DNA from: CAXXOK01 sp963675655 | GTDB lineage: Bacteria; Bacillota; Clostridia; Christensenellales; Aristaeellaceae | Direction of reading: 5' to 3' | Length of the DNA stretch: 64,000 bases | Assembly: GCA_963675655.1 (NCBI GenBank) | Contig: OY776489.1 | Location: 2,852,001 to 2,916,000, forward strand | Shown: positions 33,877 through 42,115 of the stretch, one piece after another | How the letters are laid out: each line of letters begins with the position of its first letter | Position numbering within the stretch: the stretch's first letter is position 1 | The notes under the pieces: model-generated | Told to the model about the DNA's origin: nothing | Database searches by the model: none | What the model saw: the letters and a program-made list of their open reading frames with translations, nothing else | Translations under genes and position numbers: made by a program

Positions 33877-34947
33877 ATGGACTTGGTAAGCCCTCCCGTA
33901 TGGAGCCTTGATTTAATCAATTGGTACCGGCGCTGTAAGCGCGACCTACCCTGGCGTAGAACCAAAGACCCGTATGCCATTTGGGTATCGGAGATTATGT
34001 TGCAGCAAACTCGCGTTGAAGCCGTAAAAGGGTACTATTCTCGTTTTTTAGAGCGCTTTCCCAATATAGAAGCGCTTGCCACAGCTAATGAAGCAGAGGT
34101 GCTTAAACTGTGGGAGGGGCTGGGGTATTACAGCCGTGCAAGGAACCTGCAAAAAGCTGCAAAGCTGATAGAGGATGAATATGAAGGTGCTATGCCTGTA
34201 AATTATGATGAACTGCTTCATCTGCCGGGCATTGGCGATTATACTGCCGGAGCCATTGCCAGCATAGCACACGGTGAAGCGGTGCCTGCTATTGATGGAA
34301 ACGTGAAAAGAGTTACCGCTAGAATTTTCGGTATTCGGGAGAGCGTAGACAGACCGGATATTATCAAGCAAATACGTAAGTTGCTGCAAAATGCCATACC
34401 GCAAGATCATCCCGCGGATTTCAATCAGGCAATGATGGAGCTTGGCGCAACGGTTTGCGTGCCGAGAATGCCGAAATGTGATCTTTGTCCAATACAATCC
34501 TTTTGTGACGGATATACACAGGGAGATGCGGACAGTTTACCCATACATGAGAAGAAAGCCCCTGGTAAAACAGTTGATATGGCGGTCATCTTATTGACAT
34601 GGGAAAATCAGGTCTGTGTTTTTAAAAGGCAGGAAAGGCTTTTACATGGTATGTATGTATTTTCCCTGCTGGAAGATGAAACGGATCCCCAGCAGATTGC
34701 ATCAATGTATAAGCAGGATGGAATCTACGCGGAATACAAAGCGGATTTGGGAAATGCAACACATGTATTTACCCACAGAATTTGGAAAATGAAGATATTC
34801 CATTTTGCGCTTCAATCAATGCCGGATCAGCAATGGTTGAACAAGCGGCAGGGTGTAATGGCAACGACTGAAATGCTGGAAAGCTTGCCCATTCCAGCTG
34901 CCATGAAAGCTGCGCGTAAAGAAGCGATGAAATTAATGGCTGAATAA
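33877..34947 (+). CDS. mutY: A/G-specific adenine DNA glycosylase MutY
   Basis: A DNA repair glycosylase of about 356 residues that removes adenine paired with 8-oxoguanine. It has LPWRRTKDPYAIWVSEIMLQ, the helix-hairpin-helix LPGIGDYTAGAIAS, the catalytic Asp in AIDGNVKRVTAR, the [4Fe-4S] ligands C-x6-C-x2-C-x5-C in CVPRMPKCDLCPIQSFC, and a C-terminal NUDIX-like domain that reads 8-oxoG. ATG 33877 follows GAGAAGG closely; the frame is open to ATG 33832, which lacks a ribosome site. It is followed by a HIT-like gene 25 bases on. Confidence 0.95.
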   Translation: MDLVSPPVWSLDLINWYRRCKRDLPWRRTKDPYAIWVSEIMLQQTRVEAVKGYYSRFLERFPNIEALATANEAEVLKLWEGLGYYSRARNLQKAAKLIEDEYEGAMPVNYDELLHLPGIGDYTAGAIASIAHGEAVPAIDGNVKRVTARIFGIRESVDRPDIIKQIRKLLQNAIPQDHPADFNQAMMELGATVCVPRMPKCDLCPIQSFCDGYTQGDADSLPIHEKKAPGKTVDMAVILLTWENQVCVFKRQERLLHGMYVFSLLEDETDPQQIASMYKQDGIYAEYKADLGNATHVFTHRIWKMKIFHFALQSMPDQQWLNKRQGVMATTEMLESLPIPAAMKAARKEAMKLMAE

Positions 34948-34972
34948 ACTGCTTATAAGGAGGGTTAAAACG

Positions 34973-35455
34973 ATGATCGAACATCAACCTTGGATGGACG
35001 ACCGTTTATTATCCGCCCAAAATGGCACGAATCCCACAGTGATCATGAAAATGAAAAGCGGATATTTAGTGCTGGGGGACTATCAGCATCTGCCGGGATA
35101 CTGCGTTCTCATTGGTGAACCGTTTTCTCCATCGTTAAACGCCCTGCCACTTGCCAAACGCACGCAATTTACGTTGGATATGACGTTGGCAGGAGATGCG
35201 TTAGTAAAAGCATTACAGGCGAATAAGGTGAATTATGCCGTAATGGGGAATTTGGATATGCTGTTGCATGCCCATATTTGGGCTCGATATACGTGGGAGC
35301 CAAAGGAGTACCGCTTTGGACCCGCGTGGAGCTACACGCAGGAAGAGCGCGGCAATGAAAGCTGCTACTTCACCAATCATCTGGAACTCATTCCTAAAAT
35401 ACAAAAAGCCCTCCAGTCTATTCTGGAGGACGCTGCCTACTGGCAAGATGCTTAA
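34973..35455 (+). CDS. HIT-like domain protein with altered histidine triad
   Basis: A 160-residue protein whose central part, NYAVMGNLDMLLHAHIWARY, follows the HIT fold pattern of nucleotide hydrolases and transferases. The triad HxHxH reads HAHIW here, so the third His is replaced by Trp and activity is uncertain. The N-terminal half (GYLVLGDYQHLPGYCVLIGE) also fits the family. AAGGAGGG precedes the ATG. It is probably cotranscribed with mutY; its target is unknown. Confidence 0.7.
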   Translation: MIEHQPWMDDRLLSAQNGTNPTVIMKMKSGYLVLGDYQHLPGYCVLIGEPFSPSLNALPLAKRTQFTLDMTLAGDALVKALQANKVNYAVMGNLDMLLHAHIWARYTWEPKEYRFGPAWSYTQEERGNESCYFTNHLELIPKIQKALQSILEDAAYWQDA

Positions 35456-35471
35456 AAACCGAAACGCTATA

Positions 35472-35855
35472 CTATTTTGTATCTTCACGCTGGTAAAGCA
35501 CAGCTTCTGCACGCTCTCGTTTGGTAAGCGAGGCAAGGGCACGCGCATAGCTATGGTCGATCATTTCCAATAATATGGCGTCGGGTACGGTTCCATCCAA
35601 TGTGATGGTGTTATTGTATGGGTGTTGTGGCGGTGGACAGTGGTACCCTCTTCGTACGGTGCCAGGGTATTGGCTGCGGGTCATCTCTCCATAGATTGGA
35701 TCGCATTTTAAGGTGATCCATGGCCGCACCATAGAAATTTCCGCGAAGATACGCTTGCCAATTCTGGCACATAAAACATCCGGTCCAAACGGCATATTGG
35801 TATATGCGCCGGGTTTGGTGAGGCAATAATCTGTAATTTGCTGCGTACTAAGCAT
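35472..35855 (-). CDS. MmcQ/YjbR family protein
   Basis: A 127-residue protein with the family pattern YCLTKPGAYTNMPFGPDVLC followed by RIFAEI and LKCDP, and the C-terminal LLEMIDHSYARALASLTKRE. The fold is the CyaY-like/double-wing type; some are DNA-binding, but function is poorly known. It overlaps the malic enzyme stop by eight bases and is convergent with the HIT-like gene. Confidence 0.85.
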   Translation of the reverse strand: MLSTQQITDYCLTKPGAYTNMPFGPDVLCARIGKRIFAEISMVRPWITLKCDPIYGEMTRSQYPGTVRRGYHCPPPQHPYNNTITLDGTVPDAILLEMIDHSYARALASLTKRERAEAVLYQREDTK

Positions 35856-37029
35856 TGATTTTTCGGGCTACCCCGCTGGCGATTGCCGCATTCGCAACGG
35901 CTTTGGCTACGGCTGGACCAACGCGGTGGTCAAAGGCTTCCGGCAATATATAATGCGCGTTTAAACGGTCTTCTGTTACCAATGACGCAATGGCCAACGA
36001 AGCGGCAATTTTCATTTCTTCGTTGATGCATGAGGCGCGCACATCCAACGCGCCGCGGAAAATACCGGGGAACGCCAGCACATTGTTGATCTGATTTTCA
36101 AAATCGCTGCGGCCGGTTCCAACTACGGCAGCGCCTGCGTCAATCGCTTCATTCGGCATAATCTCCGGTACGGGATTTGCCATGGGAAAAACGATAGGAG
36201 ATTCGGCCATGGTACGTACCATATCAGCAGAAAGTACGTTAGGGGCTGATACGCCGATGAAAATATCCGCACCTGCAATTGCTTCGGCGAGGCCACCGTG
36301 TAGCTGGCGTTTATTGGTTACCGCACACATGGCTTGCTGTGCGGCGTTCATTTTGGCGCGTCCGTTTACCACAATCCCGTGAAGGCTTACCAGAATAATA
36401 TCCTTAATACCGAATTGCAGTAAATGCTTGGCAATGGCGATCCCGGCGGAGCCTGCGCCGTTAATAACGCAGGTAGTCTGATCCATGCTTTTGCCGACAA
36501 CTTTCAGTGCGTTTATCAAAGCGGCAGCGACCACCACAGCCGTTCCGTGCTGATCATCGTGGAAAACAGGAATGTCGCACATTTCCTGCAAACGGCGTTC
36601 AACTTCAAAGCATCGCGGTGCGCTGATATCCTCAAGGTTGATGCCGCCAAAGCTGCCGGAAAGTAAATAGATGGTGCGAACCAACTCGTCGGTATCTTTT
36701 GTTTTCAGGCAAAGCGGAAAAGCATCGACGCCGCCAAACTCTTTCATCAGCACGCATTTACCTTCCATAACCGGCATGCCTGCTTCAGGCCCGATATCGC
36801 CAAGCCCTAATACAGCGGTGCCATCGGTAATCACGGCAACTAAATTGTGCCTGCGCGTAAGCAAAAAGCTCTTTTGTACATCTTGCTGTATAGCAAGGCA
36901 GGGTTCCGCTACGCCCGGTGTATAGGCTAGCGATAAATCTTTTCGGTTTTTGATTGGCACACGGGATGTGATTTCCAGCTTTCCCTGCCATTCATAATGC
37001 TTTTGCAATGCTTCCGCCCTAATATCCAT
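35848..37029 (-). CDS. Malic enzyme (malate dehydrogenase, oxaloacetate-decarboxylating)
   Basis: A 393-residue short-form malic enzyme converting malate to pyruvate and CO2 with NAD(P). Motifs are SLAYTPGVAEPC, GDGTAVLGLGDIGPEAG in one-letter order (TDGTAVLGLGDIGPEAGMP), the Lys/metal block MEGKCVLMKEFGGVDAFP, IPVFHDDQHGTAVV, and the nucleotide loop INGAGSAGIAIAKHLL. Cofactor preference cannot be decided. Its promoter faces that of pgi across a 180-base divergent region. Confidence 0.95.
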   Translation of the reverse strand: MDIRAEALQKHYEWQGKLEITSRVPIKNRKDLSLAYTPGVAEPCLAIQQDVQKSFLLTRRHNLVAVITDGTAVLGLGDIGPEAGMPVMEGKCVLMKEFGGVDAFPLCLKTKDTDELVRTIYLLSGSFGGINLEDISAPRCFEVERRLQEMCDIPVFHDDQHGTAVVVAAALINALKVVGKSMDQTTCVINGAGSAGIAIAKHLLQFGIKDIILVSLHGIVVNGRAKMNAAQQAMCAVTNKRQLHGGLAEAIAGADIFIGVSAPNVLSADMVRTMAESPIVFPMANPVPEIMPNEAIDAGAAVVGTGRSDFENQINNVLAFPGIFRGALDVRASCINEEMKIAASLAIASLVTEDRLNAHYILPEAFDHRVGPAVAKAVANAAIASGVARKINA

Positions 37030-37062
37030 ATCGCCACGCTCCGATCGATTCTGGTTCGAGCT

Positions 37063-37091
37063 ATTGTACCATGTTTAGCAGGTGTAAGCAA
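37063..37091 (-). promoter_or_regulatory. Promoter of the malic enzyme gene
   Basis: On the minus strand TTGCTT (37091-37086) and TACAAT (37068-37063) have a 17-base spacer, about 35 bases before the ATG. Confidence 0.72.
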
Positions 37092-37151
37092 TGTAAGTAA
37101 CAGCTGTACGTTAAAATGTATACAAATTGTACCAAGTGGCCCGCAATCGGT

Positions 37152-37179
37152 TTGCAAAGCAGTAGCGCTGTGGTATAAT
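37152..37179 (+). promoter_or_regulatory. Promoter of pgi
   Basis: TTGCAA 37152-37157 and a perfect TATAAT 37174-37179 are 16 bases apart, 34 bases before the pgi ATG. It is divergent from the malic enzyme promoter. Confidence 0.75.
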
Positions 37180-37212
37180 TGCTGCGAACACTGGGAAGGG
37201 TGAGGGATAGTT

Positions 37213-38637
37213 ATGGATAAAATGATTCGTCAACCGATTACACTGGATGTCAATCATATGATGAGCGATATCATTGGTTTTCAATATGGTATCGACGCCA
37301 GCGAGATTGACGCTATGAGCGATGCGGCGGAAGCGGCGCAGGCTGCGGTGGAAAAAAGCCGCGGTACCGGCTGGCTTGGTTGGATGGAACTGCCGTATAA
37401 CCAGAATGAAATTGTTGCCTCGATTGAAGAAGTGGCTGCAAATGTACGCAAGAACTTTAGAAATTTTGTGGTTCTTGGCATCGGCGGCAGTGCGCTGGGC
37501 CCCATTGCGGTACAACAGGCGCTGAATCACCTGCACTGGAACGAACTGCCAGATGAAAAACGTGGCGGGCCCAAGTTTTATGTGGAAGATAATATCGACC
37601 CTGAGCGGATGGCTTCCCTGCTGGATATTATCGACGTACGGGAAACCTGCTTTAATGTGATTACCAAGAGCGGCGCGACGGCTGAAACCATGAGCCAGTA
37701 CCTGATTATTTCCGAATTGTTGAAAAAGACGATTGGAGATGGCTGGCAGAAGCACATTATCGCGACAACGGATCATGAAAAAGGCAATTTGATTAAGCTG
37801 GCCAAACAGGAAGGCTTTTCGCTGTTCTATATTCCGGATGGCGTAGGTGGCCGTTTCAGCGAATTAAGCCCGGTTGGTTTATTGCCTGCCGCCGTATGCG
37901 GCATTGATATTCGCGCGATACTGGAAGGTGCAGCAGCGATGGATAAGCGCTGCAAGAGCGGCAATGTATGGGATAACCCGGCTTTGCTGGAAGCGGTGCT
38001 GCAATACCTGGCCATGGAAGAGCGGCATTCCAATGTGCAGGTTGTTATGCCGTATGCAGACAGCCTGAAATACATGGCAGACTGGTTTTGCCAGCTTTGG
38101 GCGGAAAGCCTTGGGAAAAATAAAACCCGTAAAGGCATGGCCGTAAACTGCGGACAAACGCCGACAAAAGCACTGGGGGTTACCGACCAGCACAGCCAAT
38201 TGCAGCTGTACACCGAAGGTCCCTACGATAAAGTGATCACGTTCCTGAAAGTTGGACAATTCCGCAGTGAAGTAGAAATTGCCAATGGCTGTGAAGAATT
38301 CCCGGATGTGCATTTCCTGAGTGGGAAAACATTGAATCAGCTAATTGGCGCTGAACTTCACGGTACCGAGTATGCATTGTACAGCGCAGGGCGGATGAGC
38401 CAAACGATTACGATTCCGCAGGTGAACGCTTATACGATCGGGCAGCTTATCTGTTTCTTTGAAATGGCAACCGCATACAGCGGCGAGCTATTGGATGTTG
38501 ACGCGTTTAACCAGCCGGGCGTTGAAGGCAGCAAGCTGGCCAGTTACGCGGTACTGGGTAATACCAGCGAGAAGTACCTGAACAAAGCGGAAGAAATGAA
38601 AGGCAGGCCGGAACTGCTGAAGCAGTACGTGCTGTAA
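37213..38637 (+). CDS. pgi: Glucose-6-phosphate isomerase
   Basis: A 474-residue enzyme interconverting glucose-6- and fructose-6-phosphate, of the shorter Firmicutes type. Motifs are LGIGGSALGPIAVQQAL, ITKSGATAETMSQYLI, GVGGRFSELSPVGLLPA and MPYADSLKYMADWFCQLWAE with SLGKN after it. It stands alone between its own promoter and a terminator, apart from the glycolytic operon at 9-14 kb. Confidence 0.97.
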   Translation: MDKMIRQPITLDVNHMMSDIIGFQYGIDASEIDAMSDAAEAAQAAVEKSRGTGWLGWMELPYNQNEIVASIEEVAANVRKNFRNFVVLGIGGSALGPIAVQQALNHLHWNELPDEKRGGPKFYVEDNIDPERMASLLDIIDVRETCFNVITKSGATAETMSQYLIISELLKKTIGDGWQKHIIATTDHEKGNLIKLAKQEGFSLFYIPDGVGGRFSELSPVGLLPAAVCGIDIRAILEGAAAMDKRCKSGNVWDNPALLEAVLQYLAMEERHSNVQVVMPYADSLKYMADWFCQLWAESLGKNKTRKGMAVNCGQTPTKALGVTDQHSQLQLYTEGPYDKVITFLKVGQFRSEVEIANGCEEFPDVHFLSGKTLNQLIGAELHGTEYALYSAGRMSQTITIPQVNAYTIGQLICFFEMATAYSGELLDVDAFNQPGVEGSKLASYAVLGNTSEKYLNKAEEMKGRPELLKQYVL

Positions 38638-38652
38638 TCATCTTCCACCCAT

Positions 38653-38690
38653 GGCGCAGGCGCGAATACGCTTGCGCCGCTTTTTGTTTT
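38653..38690 (+). terminator. Intrinsic terminator of pgi
   Basis: GGCGCAGGC 38653-38661 pairs with GCTTGCGCC 38670-38678 (one G-T pair), followed by GCTTTTTGTTTT. Confidence 0.85.
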
Positions 38691-38711
38691 TACGGATTTC
38701 AATGCGAGTGG

Positions 38712-38740
38712 TTGCAACTAACTGCGGTTTCCTGTACAAT
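38712..38740 (+). promoter_or_regulatory. Promoter of the folT operon
   Basis: TTGCAA 38712-38717 and TACAAT 38735-38740 have a 17-base spacer. The leader of about 60 bases is too short for, and does not resemble, a tetrahydrofolate riboswitch. Confidence 0.65.
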
Positions 38741-38807
38741 ACAGACGATTCATATCACTTGATAGGCTTGTGTGTTTTTGCCGCACAGTAGAAGGAGGCG
38801 CTTACTT

Positions 38808-39422
38808 ATGAAGAAAGTACGTTTTACGCCGCTTTGGATGTCGTATGCAGGTGTTTTGGTTGCACTGCAAATTGTTTTAGGCAGTCTGGTACAGATTGCT
38901 ATTGTTGGAAAGCAGATGAATCTGGGTTTTCTACCTATTGCAGTTGCAGGCTACATGCTTGGACCCATTGGCGGTATGCTGGTCGCAGGGCTAGGTGATG
39001 TACTGGGCACGCTTATATTTGGCACTGGCGCTTACTTCCCCGGCTTTACCGTAACTGCACTTATCGTTGGATTTCTGTATGGATTGATGATGTCGCCTCA
39101 CTACCAGAAATGGATCACTAATTACCTGCGCAATCGGTATGCTGAGTTCACGGCACGTGGGTTTTTTGGTGCGACGCTTGCGGCTGCTGTGTTCATCTTT
39201 CTGAACAGCTATTGGGTCACCTACTTTGTTCCCAAAGGCTATTGGGTTTTATTGATCGGACGCTTGCCTTTCAACCTTCTGGAAATACCAATCTTTACGA
39301 TTTTAATTGCGCTTACCTGTGCTGCGCTGGATCGCCTGCCCATGTCGCTTTTACCGGAGGAAATTCGTGAACTGCGGCATTATAAGGCAGAGCAAGCCGC
39401 CGAAGACAAAACCAAAGCGTAA
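38808..39422 (+). CDS. folT: ECF transporter substrate-binding (S) component, folate type
   Basis: A 204-residue membrane protein with about six transmembrane helices. The pattern of an N-terminal ALQIVLGSL helix followed by GYMLGPIGGMLVAGLGDVLG and a C-terminal GRLPFNLLEIPIFTILIA fits FolT-type S components, which bind folate and use a shared energy module (EcfAAT) encoded elsewhere. Substrate choice is a family-level inference. ATG 38808 follows AAGGAGG; an upstream ATG at 38772 lacks a site. Confidence 0.8.
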   Translation: MKKVRFTPLWMSYAGVLVALQIVLGSLVQIAIVGKQMNLGFLPIAVAGYMLGPIGGMLVAGLGDVLGTLIFGTGAYFPGFTVTALIVGFLYGLMMSPHYQKWITNYLRNRYAEFTARGFFGATLAAAVFIFLNSYWVTYFVPKGYWVLLIGRLPFNLLEIPIFTILIALTCAALDRLPMSLLPEEIRELRHYKAEQAAEDKTKA

Positions 39423-39436
39423 AAGGAAAGGGCTTC

Positions 39437-40096
39437 ATGGCAAGTACTGCAATCCAAAAGAGGATTTTAAGGAAATTGCGGGATTTGTATCCCCACCCAA
39501 GACCAGAACTGCATTTTACCAATCCCTATCAAACGCTGATTGCCGTAATGCTGTCGGCGCAAAGCACCGATGTGCAGGTAAATAAAGTAACGCCGGTATT
39601 ATTTACACGCTATCCCACCGTAGAGGCGCTGGCTGCGGCAAAGGTGGAAGATGTATTTGCCATTGTAAAGAGCTGCGGCTTTAAAAGCAAAGCAAGCAAT
39701 ATTGTGAAAGCCAGCCAGCTCATTATGCTTCATCACGGGGGTGAAGTGCCTGCCGATATGCAAGCGCTTACCGCGCTGCCGGGGGTGGGGCGAAAAACGG
39801 CTAATGTTGTTTTGGCAAATGCGTTTGGCGTACCGACGATTGCAGTGGATACCCATGTGTTTCGCGTGAGTAATCGGCTCGGACTGGCGAGCGCGAAGAA
39901 CGTGGAATTAACCGAAAAGCAGTTAATGCAAGTGATTCCAAAGAAGGACTGGATCGATGCGCACCACTGGTTGATTTTTCATGGCAGGCGCGTATGCCAC
40001 GCAAGAAACCCTGCATGCAGCAGCTGCACATTACAGCCGGAGTGCCGGTATATGCACCCGGAAAGAGACGCGCAGGCTGAGACATCAAACGCGTAA
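39437..40096 (+). CDS. nth: Endonuclease III
   Basis: A 219-residue DNA repair enzyme with glycosylase and AP-lyase activity on oxidised pyrimidines. It has VMLSAQSTDVQVNKVT, the helix-hairpin-helix LPGVGRKTANVVL with the catalytic Lys, VDTHVFRVSNRLG with the catalytic Asp, and the [4Fe-4S] ligands in CHARNPACSSCTLQPEC (6-2-5 spacing). It starts 14 bases after folT and precedes obgE. Confidence 0.97.
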   Translation: MASTAIQKRILRKLRDLYPHPRPELHFTNPYQTLIAVMLSAQSTDVQVNKVTPVLFTRYPTVEALAAAKVEDVFAIVKSCGFKSKASNIVKASQLIMLHHGGEVPADMQALTALPGVGRKTANVVLANAFGVPTIAVDTHVFRVSNRLGLASAKNVELTEKQLMQVIPKKDWIDAHHWLIFHGRRVCHARNPACSSCTLQPECRYMHPERDAQAETSNA

Positions 40097-40157
40097 ATTA
40101 CTGATTCGCAAGGCGCTTAATAAAGCGCTCTATCGAATATCATTATCAGGAGGAACT

Positions 40158-41423
40158 ATGTCAGCTTTTGTAGATCGGGTTCGTGTAACTATCAAGGCGG
40201 GTAATGGGGGAAACGGCTGCGTTTCTTTCCACCGCGAAAAATTTGTGCAAAACGGCGGTCCGGACGGTGGAGACGGCGGAGACGGCGGTAATGTAGTTGT
40301 TCTAGCCGACCCGAACATGCACACGCTGCTGGATTTTCGTTTTGTACGCAAGTATTTCGCCGAGAACGGAATGGATGGCAGCGCAGCACGCTGCCATGGA
40401 AAAAACGGAGCCGATTTGCTGATTAAAGTACCAGTTGGCACCTTGTTTTTACGTGATTCGGATGGCGCGGTTTTAGCAGACATGCATGAACCGGGGCAGA
40501 AGAAGGTACTGCTGAAAGGCGGTCGCGGTGGGTTTGGTAACGCTCATTTTGCAACGCCGACCCGGCAGGCGCCTAATTTTGCGAAACCGGGACTGAAAAA
40601 CGAACCGATCATTTTTCGGTTGGAATTAAAGACCATTGCGGATGTTGGCCTTGTCGGCTTCCCAAACGTAGGTAAGAGTACCATACTGGCATCGCTCACA
40701 GCAGCAAAACCCAAAATCGCTAACTACCACTTTACAACGCTTACGCCAAACTTGGGCATTGTGAAACGGTATGATACGGACTTTGTGCTTGCTGATATTC
40801 CAGGCTTGGTGGAAGGCGCAAGCGACGGCGTTGGCCTCGGCCATGATTTCTTGCGGCACGTGGAACGTACCCGTTTGCTGTTGCATGTTGTAGATGCCGC
40901 GGGCAGTGAAGGCCGTGACCCCTTAGATGATTTTGCGATCATTAATCGTGAATTATCCGCTTATGGCGACGCCATTAAAAAGCCGCAGCTGGTTGTGCTG
41001 AACAAATGCGATCTCATTGCGGATGAAAGCGATATTCAGCAATTGGTGGATCAATTTGCAGCCTTGGGATATAAAGCATTCCCGGTTAGCGCTGCGACGA
41101 TGACGGGTTTTGATACGCTGCTTAACGAAGTGATTTCGCTGCTTCCCTCCCTGCCGCCGCCGGTTGTATTCAGCGAGCAAATGGTTGAACCGGAAATTCC
41201 GAACGATCCCTTTACCATCAGCCGTGAAGGGGCAACGTACGTTGTAGAAGGCAGAGCGATGCAGCGGCTGCTCGACAGTGTAAACTTCGGCGACGAGGAG
41301 AGCCTCAACTGGTTTCACCGTATGCTTCGCGACCGCGGCGTAATAGAAGCGCTGCGGGAAGCTGGCGCAGGGGAAGGCAGCACTGTACGGATAGACAATA
41401 TGGAATTTGACTTTATTGAATAG
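40158..41423 (+). CDS. obgE: GTPase ObgE/CgtA
   Basis: A 421-residue ribosome-associated GTPase. The glycine-rich Obg domain (KAGNGGNGCVSFHREKFV, about 1-158), the G domain with GFPNVGKSTILASL, FTTLTPNLG, DIPGLVEGAS and NKCD, and the C-terminal OCT domain are all present. It acts in large-subunit assembly and stress signalling. ATG 40158 follows AGGAGGAAC; longer frames lie in nth. The rplU/rpmA genes often found before obg are absent here. Confidence 0.97.
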   Translation: MSAFVDRVRVTIKAGNGGNGCVSFHREKFVQNGGPDGGDGGDGGNVVVLADPNMHTLLDFRFVRKYFAENGMDGSAARCHGKNGADLLIKVPVGTLFLRDSDGAVLADMHEPGQKKVLLKGGRGGFGNAHFATPTRQAPNFAKPGLKNEPIIFRLELKTIADVGLVGFPNVGKSTILASLTAAKPKIANYHFTTLTPNLGIVKRYDTDFVLADIPGLVEGASDGVGLGHDFLRHVERTRLLLHVVDAAGSEGRDPLDDFAIINRELSAYGDAIKKPQLVVLNKCDLIADESDIQQLVDQFAALGYKAFPVSAATMTGFDTLLNEVISLLPSLPPPVVFSEQMVEPEIPNDPFTISREGATYVVEGRAMQRLLDSVNFGDEESLNWFHRMLRDRGVIEALREAGAGEGSTVRIDNMEFDFIE

Positions 41424-41440
41424 GAGATTGGGGTAAAAAC

Positions 41441-41731
41441 ATGAACAGTAAACAACGTGCCAAACTGCGTGCAATGGCAAATACGATGGAGACGATCCTT
41501 TATATTGGCAAAGAAGGCGTTACCGATGCCTCTGTAAAAGAGGCATACGATGCGCTGGAAGCGCGCGAACTCATTAAATGCGCAGTTCAAAACGGCTGCG
41601 ATTTAACCGCGCGTGAAGCATGCACCATCATGTGCGAACGTACGCACGCCGAGCCGGTACAGTGCATCGGACGCCGGTTTGTAATCTACCGGGAAAGCCG
41701 CGAAAACAAGAAAATTTCGTTGGATGACTAA
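41441..41731 (+). CDS. yhbY: YhbY family CRM-domain RNA-binding protein
   Basis: A 96-residue single CRM domain. The pattern SKQRAKLRAMANTMETILYI with GKEGVT, LEARELIKCAV and the final IGRRFVIYRES are typical. YhbY-type proteins associate with pre-50S ribosomal particles. It follows obgE by 17 bases and is shared with many clostridial obg operons. Confidence 0.93.
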   Translation: MNSKQRAKLRAMANTMETILYIGKEGVTDASVKEAYDALEARELIKCAVQNGCDLTAREACTIMCERTHAEPVQCIGRRFVIYRESRENKKISLDD

Positions 41732-41752
41732 ATTGCAAGGGAGGCTGTCATT

Positions 41753-42115
41753 GTGACCGATGCTGTAATAGACGCATTGTGCGCTATGCGGCCGCCATTT
41801 GCGCTTTATGAAGCCGATCTCCACCGGATGGTAGGGGATCGGCTTTCCGAATGTGGTTTTATCTTTCAGCACGAAGCGCCAATTGCCAAGGGCTGCCGGA
41901 TCGATTACCTGGTAGGTACGGTGGGTGTGGAGATTAAGAAGGGAAAGCCGCAGGCTGCAGGGCTTACAAAACAACTGCTTAGATATGCAATGAGCGATTG
42001 TGTGCAGAGCTTTGTGGTTGTCAGCTGGCAACGCGTTACTTTGCCGCGTGCAATCGCTGGGAAACCGGTTAAAGTTATTGTGCTTTCCCAGCTATGGGGG
42101 GTTAGCCTGCCATGA
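41753..42115 (+). CDS. Small predicted PD-(D/E)XK nuclease
   Basis: A 120-residue protein with the core of a restriction-endonuclease-like fold: an N-terminal helix, then HEAPIAKGCRIDYLVG, the active-site pattern D...E-x-K in RIDYLVGTVGVEIKKGK, the helix with QLLRYA, and the strand SFVVVSWQ. The family is not identified. Translation starts at GTG 41753 behind AGGGAGG and the stop overlaps the helicase start by four bases (ATGA), so the two products are probably made together. Phage and plasmid SNF2 helicases are often paired with small nucleases such as VRR-NUC; that parallel is inference. Confidence 0.65.
   Translation: MTDAVIDALCAMRPPFALYEADLHRMVGDRLSECGFIFQHEAPIAKGCRIDYLVGTVGVEIKKGKPQAAGLTKQLLRYAMSDCVQSFVVVSWQRVTLPRAIAGKPVKVIVLSQLWGVSLP

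Noticed and set aside
38741..38807. Tetrahydrofolate riboswitch before folT
   Set aside because: The leader after the promoter is only about 60 bases and shows none of the conserved THF riboswitch sequence.
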